Assembly (NCBI GenBank): GCA_036676415.1
Contig: JAKFCX010000015.1
Location: forward strand, 62,001 to 126,000
Origin: JAEZDC01 sp036676415
GTDB lineage: Bacteria > Bacteroidota > Bacteroidia > Chitinophagales > Chitinophagaceae
Reading direction: 5' to 3'
Length of the DNA: 64,000 nucleotides
The position numbers and the translations under genes were made by a program. Positions 33,087-43,357 of the stretch are shown piece by piece. The notes under the pieces were generated by a model. The model saw only the letters and a program-made list of their open reading frames with translations. It was not told where the DNA came from and did no database searches. Numbering within the stretch: the stretch's first letter is position 1; every line of letters begins with the position of its first letter.

Positions 33087-34415
33087 ATGGCTATGAATCA
33101 ATTCTCTATTCCTGATATTTTATCTGCACTTAATATTGAAGCATTGAACCCAATGCAGGAAGAAAGCTTAACAGCAACGGAGCAGCATGATAATGTGACG
33201 ATACTTGCCGATACCGGCTCCGGTAAAACGATCGCTTTTTTATTACCTGTTTTACGTTCGATTGATACGGCTGTAAAAACCACGCAGGCAATGATCGTCG
33301 TTCCCTCAAGAGAACTTGCATTGCAGATAGAACAGGTATTTAAAAACATGCGTACAGGTTATAAGATCACCTGTTGCTATGGTGGCCATAAAAGAGAAAC
33401 AGAAGAAAATAATTTATTGCAGGCACCTGTAGTAATTGTAGGGACACCGGGAAGAATCTCAGATCATTTAAGAAGAGAGAATATTACAGCAGATACAATT
33501 CATACACTGGTGCTGGATGAATACGATAAATCGCTGGAGATGGGATTTACCGAAGAGGTTTCCTTTATCACATCATCTCTTCCCAATCTTAAGAAAAGAA
33601 TACTTACTTCTGCCACAGAAGCTGCAGAGATCCCTTCATTCATTAATGCAACAGATATTGTAACGCTTAATTTTTTGAGTGAAGAAAGCAAGACAGCAGA
33701 GGTATTGAGCTACAAAAAAGTGTTATCGCCTAAGAAAGATAAAATAGATACGCTGTTCCAGCTGATATGTTACCTGGGAGATCGTTCCGCCATCATCTTC
33801 TGCAATCATCGTGAAGCCGTTGAAAGAACGAGCCAGTTACTGGCCGATAAAAGCATCATCAATACATTCTATCATGGTGCGATGGAACAATATGAAAGAG
33901 AAACTGCATTAGCCAAATTCAGGAATGGGAGTGTTAATTTTCTTGTTACAACAGATCTTGCTGCAAGAGGTTTAGACATTCCAAACATTCGTTACATTAT
34001 CCATTATCATTTACCTGCAACCGAAGATATATTTACACATAGAAACGGAAGAACAGCAAGGATGGATGCCAGTGGCACGGTCATTCTCATTTTAAATGAT
34101 GAAGAAAAACTCCCTGCTTATATTGATCAGCCGGTAGAAGAAATTGAACTGGAAGAATCTTACCGCTTACCTGAAAAGCCAAAATGGACCACGCTCTTTG
34201 TTGGTGCCGGAAAAAAAGATAAAGTGAATAAGATAGATATTGTTGGATTTCTTACGAACCGTGGGCAGTTGAAAAAAGAAGATATCGGGTTGATAGAAGT
34301 AAAAGACTTCTTCTCCTATGTAGCTGTAAGAAAGTCACGGGCAAGCCAGGTATTACAATCAATTAAAGAACAAAAGATCAAGAACAAAAAAGTGAAGATC
34401 GATATTGCCAAATAA
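33087..34415 (+). CDS. DEAD-box RNA helicase with DbpA-type C-terminal domain
   Basis: 442 residues (or 440 from the next ATG). Motifs: Q-like MNQFSIPDILSALNIEALNPMQEE, I ADTGSGKT, Ia PSRELALQ, Ib GTPGR, II DEYD, III SATE, V TTDLAARGLDIP, VI HRNGRTAR. Motif II is DEYD, not DEAD. After residue 360 there is a small domain (TTLFVGAGKKDKVNKIDIVGF...DIGLIEVKDFFSYVAVRKSRASQVL) matching the DbpA RNA-binding domain, which in E. coli binds 23S rRNA helix 92. Ribosome assembly is the likely role. Confidence 0.9.
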   Translation: MAMNQFSIPDILSALNIEALNPMQEESLTATEQHDNVTILADTGSGKTIAFLLPVLRSIDTAVKTTQAMIVVPSRELALQIEQVFKNMRTGYKITCCYGGHKRETEENNLLQAPVVIVGTPGRISDHLRRENITADTIHTLVLDEYDKSLEMGFTEEVSFITSSLPNLKKRILTSATEAAEIPSFINATDIVTLNFLSEESKTAEVLSYKKVLSPKKDKIDTLFQLICYLGDRSAIIFCNHREAVERTSQLLADKSIINTFYHGAMEQYERETALAKFRNGSVNFLVTTDLAARGLDIPNIRYIIHYHLPATEDIFTHRNGRTARMDASGTVILILNDEEKLPAYIDQPVEEIELEESYRLPEKPKWTTLFVGAGKKDKVNKIDIVGFLTNRGQLKKEDIGLIEVKDFFSYVAVRKSRASQVLQSIKEQKIKNKKVKIDIAK

Positions 34416-34422
34416 GCTCATT

Positions 34423-34605
34423 TTAGTAAGCCATTCCCTGTACCGTTTCTGCTTTAAAAGAATTTACAGCAAAGTTTATATCCCTTTCACTGAACGAACC
34501 GGTCAATGATTTTTGCCGGAGATCCATCTCAATATTGGCACAGTCTGTAACAGACATAAAGCCCGATAAGTGTAAGTATGTAGGAAATATCAATGTTGTT
34601 TTCAT
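34423..34605 (-). CDS. Possible small protein
   Basis: A 60-residue frame just past the helicase stop on the other strand. It has a mixed composition with no signal or motif. It is listed only because the codon use is plausible and there is no better explanation for the stretch. Confidence 0.3.
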   Translation of the reverse strand: MKTTLIFPTYLHLSGFMSVTDCANIEMDLRQKSLTGSFSERDINFAVNSFKAETVQGMAY

Positions 34606-34804
34606 ACTTCAAACCTACCAATACCAGCACCCCATTTTGATGATGTGCATCAACTAAAAAACTGATCCTCATCGATAGCGGCAGTAGCCATCTTTACTTC
34701 AAATTAACGCCAAGCAACAAATTGGTTCATAGTGTATTACGAGCGACAGCTGTTCCAGGAATACTGCTTTGGCATAGTTTTTCTATTGTTACTAATATAA
34801 GAAA

Positions 34805-34934
34805 GGAAGTAGAACAACAGACAGGGATAAGGGTTTTAGGGAGGAGTAAAGGACGTATGAGAAGCAACTCCAACTTATCCTGCTCATGCACGGCAGAATG
34901 CATAGTAGGTGGCAGCCGAGAGGCTGCCTTTTTT
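34805..34934 (+). ncRNA. Candidate structured small RNA with its own terminator
   Basis: Between two genes and with no usable frame, a nested hairpin is present: GGATAAG (34825-34831) with CTTATCC (34874-34880), and inside it GGAGT (34843-34847) with ACTCC (34867-34871). A second hairpin ATGCA (34886-34890) with TGCAT (34899-34903) follows, and then a strong terminator. The 5' end near 34805 is inferred from a TTTG-like -33 and TA-rich -7 about 20 bases apart upstream. No known RNA family is recognised. Confidence 0.45.
34911..34934 (+). terminator. Strong terminator of the candidate RNA
   Basis: GGCAGCC, GAGA loop, GGCTGCC, then TTTTTT. It lies almost 500 bp past the helicase stop, too far to be its own terminator. 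Confidence 0.9.
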
Positions 34935-34978
34935 ATGTATCCATGTGCAGCTGATTTATATTCTGTACCGGAAAGCCT

Positions 34979-36112
34979 TTATTGTTTTATATGCTTACGC
35001 TTTACCTTTCTTCCCCACCAGAAATAGAAACCGGTTACCGGCAAACTGGCAACAATTAACGCCACAAAAAAAAGAGCGATCCTGCCAGGCAGGCCAAAAA
35101 TTGCTCCGGTATGGATGTCGTAATTCATCCGTTTTATATAATCTGCAGTAGTACGTGCATCGCTAAACTTTCCCCAAACGTAGGCACCCTTAATTTCATT
35201 CCCGCTAAATTGATCAAAATAACGAAAATCGGTCTTGTAGAGTGCCTGCTTATCTGGGTTGGCTCTAAGCAGAATCGGTGCATTGGGTAACGCTGGCAAT
35301 ACGAACATTGCTGCTGAATATTTTTTATACAGATCAGGCGTTATCTGGTGCCACACAAGGTCAATCGCATTTAAGTTATCGTTGCCTTTTAATGTGGTAT
35401 CGGTAACTGGAGGCTTGTTTTGAACTATTGAGTTTTCAAAGCCTGTTTGCCGGTACACAAAGGATGCGAAGTTTTCAAACGCAAACATTAAACCTGTTAG
35501 GGCTGTGAAGATCACCATCCAGGTTATATAAAATCCCAGCACTTTATGCAGATCATAATTCAACCGCTTCGGACCAGCATTCCACATTATCTTAAAGCCC
35601 TGCTTTATATTTCTCTTTTTTCTCGGCATCCATAAGATCAGACCTGAAATCAGCATAAAAATAAAGATCACCGTGCTCCAGCGGATGATCTCATGACCAT
35701 AAGGAATGAGTAACGTACGATGTATTTGTAAAACCACACTCAGAAAATCCCTGTCGTTATTACGCACCTTCAAAACCGCACCATTGTATGGATTGATAAA
35801 AACAGAATAGGTGTACGCATCTTTTTTTGAGAACAGTACCATCACAGCCCTGTCTCTTGCAGCATAATATATCCGTTGTGGCGACTTGCCCGGTAACCTT
35901 GCTTCAGCAATTAATTTGATTTTTGAGGGTGGCAGAAAGGCTTTGTTTTCCTCCTCAACGCATCTATATGGTTGAAGGTCCTGCAACTCCGGTGCAAAGC
36001 AATAAATAGCGCCTGTCACCCCAAGGATGAAAATCACAGGCCCGGTTATTATACCAAGCCACAGGTGAAGTTTCCCAAATAATTTCTTTACCCCCATATC
36101 TGCCTGCATCAA
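34979..36112 (-). CDS. PepSY-associated membrane protein
   Basis: 377 residues (start uncertain by up to five codons; MGVKKLFGKLHLWLG at 36097 is the other choice). Family layout: first helix KLHLWLGIITGPVIFILGVTGAIYCF, a periplasmic PepSY-like domain, second helix ending LISGLILWMPRKKRN, then RLNYDLHKVLGFYITWMVIFTALTGL, and a last helix near the C-terminus. Such proteins sit beside siderophore receptors; many have histidines that may bind haem or support ferric reduction. It is 49 bp downstream of the TonB receptor stop, so the two form an iron-uptake unit. Confidence 0.88.
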   Translation of the reverse strand: MMQADMGVKKLFGKLHLWLGIITGPVIFILGVTGAIYCFAPELQDLQPYRCVEEENKAFLPPSKIKLIAEARLPGKSPQRIYYAARDRAVMVLFSKKDAYTYSVFINPYNGAVLKVRNNDRDFLSVVLQIHRTLLIPYGHEIIRWSTVIFIFMLISGLILWMPRKKRNIKQGFKIMWNAGPKRLNYDLHKVLGFYITWMVIFTALTGLMFAFENFASFVYRQTGFENSIVQNKPPVTDTTLKGNDNLNAIDLVWHQITPDLYKKYSAAMFVLPALPNAPILLRANPDKQALYKTDFRYFDQFSGNEIKGAYVWGKFSDARTTADYIKRMNYDIHTGAIFGLPGRIALFFVALIVASLPVTGFYFWWGRKVKRKHIKQ

Positions 36113-36161
36113 ACAAATAGTCCCGGCAATCCGGGACTATGTTTTTATTTCATTATTAAAA

Positions 36162-38534
36162 CTACAATTTTACATTCAGTGATACACGGTAAGACGCTCC
36201 TTTGCCTTTTGTATAACTATCATTAAAAGCGCCGTACTGAGATCGGGCAGTAAAATAATCTTCATTAAAAATATTTTCTAACCCGAGATTCAGTGAGGTG
36301 CTTTCATTGAAATTGTAAGCAACTGAAGCATTTAACAGGTTGTAACCTGTTACAGGTGCTTTGTACGGATCGTAAGAACCGCTGCTGTTTCTTGCAAAAC
36401 GATCACGGCTCATGATACCTGTGTATTGTAGTAATACATTAAACTTTCCAGGCAATACGGCATAATCAATATGCCCGGTTAGTTTTGGTGCCGAGATACG
36501 CTGGCCCGGAAGATACTCATCTTTATCGCCATTATATTTTCCATCGTTATCTGCATCTAATTTGCCTTCTACATAGCTATAAGCAATGCCTGCCTGTATA
36601 TTTTTCGTTACCTGCATTTCAGCGTTCAGTTCATAGCCGTAAATACGCTCAGGCGTTCTTACTACTACGAATATGCCATTCTGATAAACACTGTTGGCCC
36701 CCAGACTTGACTTGCTGATATAACCGGTTGCTTCAAAGCGAAATTTCCTGAACTTACTTACAAAGCCAGCCTCATAGTTGTCAACGATAACCGCTTCTGT
36801 ATTGATCTTTGCAATATCATTTACTCTTGCAGCCCTCAATACGAGGCCAACATCTGAAACACTGAACCCTTGTGAAAAACTGACATAAGGTGAAAAGTAT
36901 TCAGAAAGATTATAACGAAGCCCAATGTTAGATACGAGGGCATTATAATTAAGAGCGCCACCCTTTACATTCATGGAAGGTGAAACCACACCCGTGACAG
37001 TATTCCTGGTAGGTAGCGTTGCATAATCTTCTACACCAATATCAATTTTTTCATAACGAATACCACCTTTCAGCACCAGCTTATCAAAAAATGTAAATTT
37101 CGTTTGAATGAAGGGTGCCAGGTTGAGCATGTCCATCTCTGGTACCCAGATACGCCCATCTACCAGGGGTTGTGATGTAACATCTCTTTGTACATCCATG
37201 CCATAGGTAAAATTAGCCTCAATATTCTTTAGCAACAGCGGTGTATTTAATACCAGACGAGCCCCGTTTTTCTTCGAAAGGATTCGGGAAATACCACCAT
37301 CTACGAATGTTTCCGAATAAAAGAAAATATTATCAACGCTCTGGTAGTAGATGTCTGCATCGTAACGGGTATTAGCAATGTTGGTGTTTCCGGTAAATTG
37401 TATCGCCAGGTTGTGATTGCCTTTTACACCCTGAGGCACACCTGCTGCCTCTCCTAGCCTGGCCATAGTTTTCTTCCCGGCTTTGTAGTCACCATTAACC
37501 GTTAGATAGTTAGTGGTTTGACGACTGCTAAAGAAATTGTAGCTAGCCTGTACTTTGTGATTGGCGCTTAAATCATAACCTAATTTGGCAAATGCATTAT
37601 ATGAGTCGGTCTCACCGAGGCCATAAACCGGTGGTAAAACATCACCATCGGCATCTTTGTGTTCACCCGTTTGTTCGTAAACACCGCTGAGCACATAGCT
37701 AAACCGACCCTTGTCGCCATAAAACATCTGGCTTAACCGGCTTCCCAAACTGTTAGATCGTTTTACAAGCGACCCGGTATTACTTAAGCTGGTTTGACTG
37801 TTTATCCATTTCGTGGTTCTGGGGTTACGGGTCAGGTAATTAATAAGTCCTCCGGCAGCGCCATTACCGTATATGGCAGTAGCGCCCTTAACCACTTCAA
37901 CACGTTCAACTACCGCAGGATCCAGGGCACGGATATCCATTGCTCCGTTACGAAGTGGTGTAGATTGAGGAACACCATCCACCATAATAAGCAGGCTACG
38001 GCCTCTCAATGTCTGTCCGAAATTACTGCTCAGGCCAGTGCTTGGGGCAAGACCCGGCACACGGTTTTCAAGTATATCACCCAGGTTGGTAGTGATATTA
38101 ATATTCTGTTGCATGGTCCTTAAACCTATAATTGTTACCGATGAGGGAACTTCATCTATTGTTTCCCTGTTACGTCCTGCAGAAACAATAACTTCTGTTA
38201 ACTGCGTTAATGCATCAGATAACTGGATCGTAGTCTCGGTCGTTGCTCCTCCTGTAACGATAACTTCTTTCTCCAGCACCTGGTAGCCAAGGCTCGAAGC
38301 TTCCAGCACATAATTTCCAGGCGATATGTTTTCAATAATGAAAATGCCTTCGTTGTTCGTAAATGCTGCTTTGTTGGTTCCCTTTAAACGAACAGTGGCA
38401 GCAGCTGCAGGTTTTTTATCGATTGTTACAACAGTCCCTTTAATTTTTCCTTGTTGTTTACCTGTCTGTGCAAATGAAAAAGCCGAAAGAACAAACAGGG
38501 CAACAGTCAAATACGTTTTAAGCGATCTACACAT
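36162..38534 (-). CDS. TonB-dependent receptor, siderophore type
   Basis: 790 residues with a signal peptide (MCRSLKTYLTVALFVLSAFSFAQ). The N-terminal CarboxypepD_reg-like domain is residues about 25-110 (IKGTVVTIDKKPAAAATVRLKG), the plug follows with EVIVSAGRNRETIDEVPSSVTII and VKGATAIYGNGAAGGLINYLTR, and the barrel ends YDPYKAPVTGYNLLNASVAYNF...ENIFNEDYFTARSQYG. It is most like ferric-siderophore receptors. Downstream lies the PepSY protein, which supports iron as the substrate class; the actual ligand is not readable. Confidence 0.92.
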   Translation of the reverse strand: MCRSLKTYLTVALFVLSAFSFAQTGKQQGKIKGTVVTIDKKPAAAATVRLKGTNKAAFTNNEGIFIIENISPGNYVLEASSLGYQVLEKEVIVTGGATTETTIQLSDALTQLTEVIVSAGRNRETIDEVPSSVTIIGLRTMQQNINITTNLGDILENRVPGLAPSTGLSSNFGQTLRGRSLLIMVDGVPQSTPLRNGAMDIRALDPAVVERVEVVKGATAIYGNGAAGGLINYLTRNPRTTKWINSQTSLSNTGSLVKRSNSLGSRLSQMFYGDKGRFSYVLSGVYEQTGEHKDADGDVLPPVYGLGETDSYNAFAKLGYDLSANHKVQASYNFFSSRQTTNYLTVNGDYKAGKKTMARLGEAAGVPQGVKGNHNLAIQFTGNTNIANTRYDADIYYQSVDNIFFYSETFVDGGISRILSKKNGARLVLNTPLLLKNIEANFTYGMDVQRDVTSQPLVDGRIWVPEMDMLNLAPFIQTKFTFFDKLVLKGGIRYEKIDIGVEDYATLPTRNTVTGVVSPSMNVKGGALNYNALVSNIGLRYNLSEYFSPYVSFSQGFSVSDVGLVLRAARVNDIAKINTEAVIVDNYEAGFVSKFRKFRFEATGYISKSSLGANSVYQNGIFVVVRTPERIYGYELNAEMQVTKNIQAGIAYSYVEGKLDADNDGKYNGDKDEYLPGQRISAPKLTGHIDYAVLPGKFNVLLQYTGIMSRDRFARNSSGSYDPYKAPVTGYNLLNASVAYNFNESTSLNLGLENIFNEDYFTARSQYGAFNDSYTKGKGASYRVSLNVKL

Positions 38535-38782
38535 TTTATATCTCTGGTTATTTTGCTGCAAAGCAACCGGGAAAACAGGGCCACAGCAATCGCAATCGGG
38601 AAAAAGGATTACGATAAGAGGAAAACTACACCTGGCTATCTTATCTATGAGAAAAGAGACTGCACATTAAATCCTTTCACATGCAAAGAATTTATACTGT
38701 AAATGCTGAGAATAATTTTTAGTTTCTTACCAGTTTTATTTTGCTTTTTTGCCGATATTTCATCCAAATCATACCCCTATCC

Positions 38783-40210
38783 ATGGCCAAGCAATATCAA
38801 ACTTCGACCAAGACAGAACTAACGCCTGAACAGTTTCTCATGCTCACCAGCCTATCGATGGATGACCTTAAGTGGCAGCATACGTTTACCGACAACAATT
38901 CTATTGTTGCGGAGAAATGGCTGGGAAACAATACCCAGAAGATCACCGTATCTGTAAATGGAGATGAAGTGATCGTTGACAGCAGGTATGATAGCTGGGT
39001 ACTCACAGATATGGGTAGAAACAGGAAAGCTGCAGAGGAGTTGTTAACTACCATACAGTATAAACAGCCCGGCTACACACCGGCTGATCTTGATGATAAG
39101 TTTGAACAGCTCAAAAAAGAATCAGAAGCAGCCTTGAAAGACCTGGAAGCCAGGTTAGAGGCAGGAGAATTAACCCCTTCAGAGAAGATGGCAATGGCTG
39201 TAGGCGGGCACAAAGTAACCTACACACTTATGGGAATGAATATCTTGTTCTTTGCAATAATGATCATAAACGGTGTGGGCATTTTTCAGCCGGAGGTACA
39301 ACATCTTGTAGAATGGGGTGCTAACGTTAGATTGCTTACAGAAGGTGGAGAATGGTGGCGTTTGGGTTCTGCCATGTTCATGCACATAGGCATCATACAT
39401 CTTCTGCTGAACATGTATGCATTGTTTTCAATCGGCGTGCACCTTGAGCCCGCAATGGGCAGGTGGAAGTTTCTTGCCGCATACCTTGCAACCGGAATAC
39501 TGGCAAGCGTTACCAGCATCTGGTGGCACGAGAACACAGCCAGTGCCGGGGCTTCAGGAGCCATCTTTGGTATGTATGGCGTTTTCCTGGCTTTGCTCAC
39601 TACGAAATTCTTCGATAAGAATGCACAAAAAGCTTTGCTTTCCAGCATAGGAATTTTTGTTGCCTATAACCTGCTCTATGGAATGAAGGCAGGCATTGAT
39701 AATGCAGCACATATTGGTGGATTGATCAGTGGCCTGGGGCTGGGCTACCTGTATTTCTTTTTACAAAAAACAAGTTATGCAAAGCATTACGTTGTTATCT
39801 GCCTCGTACTTGCTTCAGCAATTGCTTTTGCATATTTGAATGGCAAACAGAATGCTGATACCGCATTTTACAAAGTATGGGATAAAGTGAGTGTACTCGA
39901 AGAGCAGGCATTGGCACCATTGAAGAACAGGGAGCAATTATCGTCGGCAGACTTCATGAATCAAACCCGTAACATCAGCCTGCCTGCATGGCAAAAAGCA
40001 AAAGAGGAGATATCCTCTGTCAATACTTTAGAACTCACTCCAAAAACTTTACAACTCAGGAACCTGCTTGCCGAATATGTTGATCTGCGGATACAATTCT
40101 CTGCAGCCGTGATAGAAGCAGAGCGATCACAGGATTGGACCGTAGCAAATGAACTATCAGCAAAGATCCAGCAGGTGTTGGATGAACTGGTTGCAGCACA
40201 AAAGCTTTAA
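38783..40210 (+). CDS. Rhomboid-family intramembrane serine protease
   Basis: 475 residues from the ATG MAKQYQTST. A soluble N-terminal domain of about 140 residues precedes six or seven membrane helices with MFMHIGIIHLLLNMYALF, the catalytic serine in SAGASGAIFGMYG and the catalytic histidine in DNAAHIGGLISGLGLGYLY. A helical C-terminal segment of about 120 residues follows. It cleaves membrane proteins within the bilayer; substrates are unknown. The N-terminal part has no assigned family. Confidence 0.92.
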   Translation: MAKQYQTSTKTELTPEQFLMLTSLSMDDLKWQHTFTDNNSIVAEKWLGNNTQKITVSVNGDEVIVDSRYDSWVLTDMGRNRKAAEELLTTIQYKQPGYTPADLDDKFEQLKKESEAALKDLEARLEAGELTPSEKMAMAVGGHKVTYTLMGMNILFFAIMIINGVGIFQPEVQHLVEWGANVRLLTEGGEWWRLGSAMFMHIGIIHLLLNMYALFSIGVHLEPAMGRWKFLAAYLATGILASVTSIWWHENTASAGASGAIFGMYGVFLALLTTKFFDKNAQKALLSSIGIFVAYNLLYGMKAGIDNAAHIGGLISGLGLGYLYFFLQKTSYAKHYVVICLVLASAIAFAYLNGKQNADTAFYKVWDKVSVLEEQALAPLKNREQLSSADFMNQTRNISLPAWQKAKEEISSVNTLELTPKTLQLRNLLAEYVDLRIQFSAAVIEAERSQDWTVANELSAKIQQVLDELVAAQKL

Positions 40211-40366
40211 ACAAGAGGTATTCCACGTTGGTGCAAAACTCCTCTTCACCAATGCGACTTGCTTAATATGCAAAAAAATAATATCCTGATTTCATTGATC
40301 CGCAAAGCCTGGAATGGCTATGCAGAAAAAGTTATTTTTTTATAACGGAACTGCATATTTTTAATC

Positions 40367-41749
40367 ATGTCCCCGGCCAAAGCGATTGCCTGCTGTACAT
40401 TTTTAATTTCCCTCGTGCTGGGTGCGTCGGCCCAACAAAATCCCGTGTATGTTTTCCAGAAAGATGATAATACCATCAGGGAAAAGTATTGCAGGCAGGC
40501 ACTTGCAAACAAGGATGCACTGATCAACTCCCTCGGGAAAGAACATAAAAAAGATTACAAAGAAATTTACGAGGCCCGGTTCCAGGGAGTAGAAGAATTG
40601 CTGAAGAGTTCCACCACCGTTACTGAACCGGTTGCCCATTCTTATCTCGCATCCATTCTTAAAAAAATTGTGGATGCCAACCCTGAATTATCCAAACTGG
40701 ATATCCGCCTCATCTTTACACGAGATAGCTGGCCCAATGCCTATAGCATTGGGGAAGGAACACTGGCTGTAAATGCTGGCCTGGTGGTGTTTTTCGAAAA
40801 CGAAGCCCAGCTGGCATTTACTATTTGCCATGAGCTGGCACATCTCTATCTTGATCATAGTAACAAAGACATTCGCAAAACCATTGAGTTCATCAATAGC
40901 GAAGAATTAAAAAAGGAAACGAAAAAGCTTGCAAAGCAGGAATATGGTGTAGGGAAAAAATTCGAAGAACTTATTAAGAGAATAACTTTTACCAATCGTC
41001 GCCATAACAGGGATGCGGAAGCTGAAGCAGACATGCAGGCTTTACGTTTTATGAAAAATACAGGTTATGATTGCAACGAAGCAAGAAGATGCCTGCAGAT
41101 ACTCGATAAAATAGATGATACCACCATATATAAGCAGGTAAATGCCGGGGAAATATTTGGCTTCAGCGAATATCCTTTCAAAAAGAAATGGATACAGAAA
41201 GAAACTTCCATTTTTGCCGGTATGTCTGCGGATGAATCCCCGCTATCGAAAGCTGAAAAAGACTCACTAAAAACACACCCTGACTGCATAAAAAGAATAT
41301 CATTACTCGAAGACTCAATTAAAGCAACAGCTGGCGGCAAACTGTTTTTAAGCGATAGCCAGGTCTTTAAAAAATTACAGAAAGAGTTTATAGTGGAAAT
41401 GACAGAGCAGCGATACAGGAACGGCAATTTAGCTTATCACCTGTATATGTGTTTGCAGTTATTGCAAAAACCCGAATATGAACATTATGCCGCCTATGCA
41501 ATCGTCAGGTGCCTGAATAAATTATATGAATCGCAGAAAAACCATGCCTTAGGCCTGGTGACTGATAAAGAGAGCAGGGCCTACCCGGCTGATTATAATC
41601 TAATACTCCGCATGCTTGACAGGCTACGCCTGGACGAGATCGCAGACCTAAGCTTTTATTTCAGCAGGAAATACGCTGAGAAATTATCTGCTTACGAAGA
41701 GTTTATCACCGAAATGAAAAAAGCTGAGAAAGTAAAAACGAAAAACTAA
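40367..41749 (+). CDS. M48-family metallopeptidase
   Basis: 460 residues with a signal peptide (ISLVLGASAQ). The zinc motif is TICHELAHLYLDH (HExxH) with the third ligand in NRDAEAEADMQALRFM, as in M48/BepA-like peptidases. BepA-type enzymes degrade misfolded outer-membrane proteins. The C-terminal half is helical, without the usual TPRs but perhaps degenerate ones. It lies on the same strand as, and 23 bp before, the next secreted protein. Confidence 0.9.
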   Translation: MSPAKAIACCTFLISLVLGASAQQNPVYVFQKDDNTIREKYCRQALANKDALINSLGKEHKKDYKEIYEARFQGVEELLKSSTTVTEPVAHSYLASILKKIVDANPELSKLDIRLIFTRDSWPNAYSIGEGTLAVNAGLVVFFENEAQLAFTICHELAHLYLDHSNKDIRKTIEFINSEELKKETKKLAKQEYGVGKKFEELIKRITFTNRRHNRDAEAEADMQALRFMKNTGYDCNEARRCLQILDKIDDTTIYKQVNAGEIFGFSEYPFKKKWIQKETSIFAGMSADESPLSKAEKDSLKTHPDCIKRISLLEDSIKATAGGKLFLSDSQVFKKLQKEFIVEMTEQRYRNGNLAYHLYMCLQLLQKPEYEHYAAYAIVRCLNKLYESQKNHALGLVTDKESRAYPADYNLILRMLDRLRLDEIADLSFYFSRKYAEKLSAYEEFITEMKKAEKVKTKN

Positions 41750-41772
41750 AATTCAAATACAAACTCACACCA

Positions 41773-43308
41773 ATGAAAAAGTTGCTATCTGTTATTACGT
41801 GTTGCATGTGCGTCGTTATGTTACATGCACAATCGATATCTATCGACAATGTGCTTAAAATGTCGCCGGGATCTATTTCAGCTATTAAAGAAGGAAGCGA
41901 GATAAAAGGCTATTATTTTTATTATGTCAGTGACAAGATCGATAAAAGAACCAACGAATACACGCTACGTATATTCGATAATAACCTCAAGGCCCTGAAG
42001 GACGTGAAATTCCAGGATTCAAAAGACATAAAAATTCTTGAATCTTCTTTCAATGGAATCGACCTCGTGTTCCTGTTCTTCAATGAAGATGAGCGAACAT
42101 TCGAGTACCAGGTTTATGGAGCAAACGGGCAGAGAAAGCCTTTCAATTACAGGAGAGACCTCACAAAAAAAGAGATCTATTGGCTGAAAGCTGTTTACCC
42201 GCAGCTGGCTGGTGATGATGACGCAACCTACAAAGGCCTGTATCCTGTAGAGGGAAAAGGTTTCATCAGCAACACCCCAAGCAGGGAAGACAGGGATTAT
42301 ACTTTCCAGATCAGTTATTTTTCTACTGAAAAGAATAAGCAGTGGTCTTATATACCAACAGACGGTAAAAAGTTCATGGGAGATTACCTGGGCACTTTCA
42401 ATGGTGTGGTTTACCTGGAAGTATTGAAATTTGCCAGCTTAATGGATGGCAAGCCAGAGTCTGTAGTGGTAGGTCTCGACCTGGAAACAGGAAAAAAATT
42501 GTTTGAAAAAAGCACCGACTCCAGGTTCAGGTTTTATCCCTCAAGCATGTCGCAGACCAATGCAGGCCAGTCGTTTATTTACGGTGAATATTTCGATGCA
42601 GGTGCCAATATCATGAAAGATAAATCTGCTGGCTTTGCTTTCTGGAGCATTGATAACAAGGGTAACATCCTAAGCGAAAAGTATGTATCCTGGGTAACTG
42701 ATTTTGGCAAGTTTGTAAACGTATCGTCCAAAGGTAAAATAGAGAACCTGGGTTACATGTTACTGCATAACATGGTGCAGACCGCTGACGGAAACATCTA
42801 TGCGATCGGTGAAGGATACTCGAAAAATGTTGACGGTTTTGGCATAGCATCTAAAGTATTGCTTGGCGGTGGAAATGCCTTTAAAATGAAGATCACTGAT
42901 ATGATCCTTATTAAGTTCGACAAGGATTTCAAAGTAAAGGATGTAAAAATTTACGAAAAGAGCGCTAATACGGCAGGACTACCTGGCAGCGCCGATTTTG
43001 CCAGTGCACCCATGATGGCGAAAATGATCAAAGCATTCGGTGGTTTTGATTATGAATACACACAGACCAATAAAGAAGCAACTGCATTTACCGTATGTTA
43101 CAGTGATTATGTAAAAGGGAAAGATTATAAAGGAGGCACATTCAATTCAATCAGCTTTAATGATGGAAAGATCTCTGTCGACCGCCTGAATACAAAATCA
43201 GATGCCTCTTACTCATGGGTGGTACCGGGAAAACAAGGCCAGGTGTTGGTAGTGGATTACTATAAAAAAGAAAAAAAGGTACAGGCACATTTTGAAAAAC
43301 TGAATTAG
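41773..43308 (+). CDS. Large secreted protein of unknown function
   Basis: 511 residues with a signal peptide (LLSVITCCMCVVMLHAQ). It resembles beta-propeller-like conserved Bacteroidota proteins: repeated turns such as FDNNLKALKDVKFQ and DADDATYKGL-type strands, but no catalytic motif can be named. Since the gap to the M48 peptidase is only 23 bp, I infer a shared transcript and possibly a shared envelope role. Confidence 0.7.
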   Translation: MKKLLSVITCCMCVVMLHAQSISIDNVLKMSPGSISAIKEGSEIKGYYFYYVSDKIDKRTNEYTLRIFDNNLKALKDVKFQDSKDIKILESSFNGIDLVFLFFNEDERTFEYQVYGANGQRKPFNYRRDLTKKEIYWLKAVYPQLAGDDDATYKGLYPVEGKGFISNTPSREDRDYTFQISYFSTEKNKQWSYIPTDGKKFMGDYLGTFNGVVYLEVLKFASLMDGKPESVVVGLDLETGKKLFEKSTDSRFRFYPSSMSQTNAGQSFIYGEYFDAGANIMKDKSAGFAFWSIDNKGNILSEKYVSWVTDFGKFVNVSSKGKIENLGYMLLHNMVQTADGNIYAIGEGYSKNVDGFGIASKVLLGGGNAFKMKITDMILIKFDKDFKVKDVKIYEKSANTAGLPGSADFASAPMMAKMIKAFGGFDYEYTQTNKEATAFTVCYSDYVKGKDYKGGTFNSISFNDGKISVDRLNTKSDASYSWVVPGKQGQVLVVDYYKKEKKVQAHFEKLN

Positions 43309-43327
43309 TAACAACCTTTCATAAGAT

Positions 43328-43357
43328 AAAAGGCTGGCAGGTTTTGCCAGCCTTTTT
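43328..43357 (+). terminator. Terminator after the secreted protein gene
   Basis: AAAAGGCTGGCA and TGCCAGCCTTTTT around a five-base loop. Confidence 0.9.
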
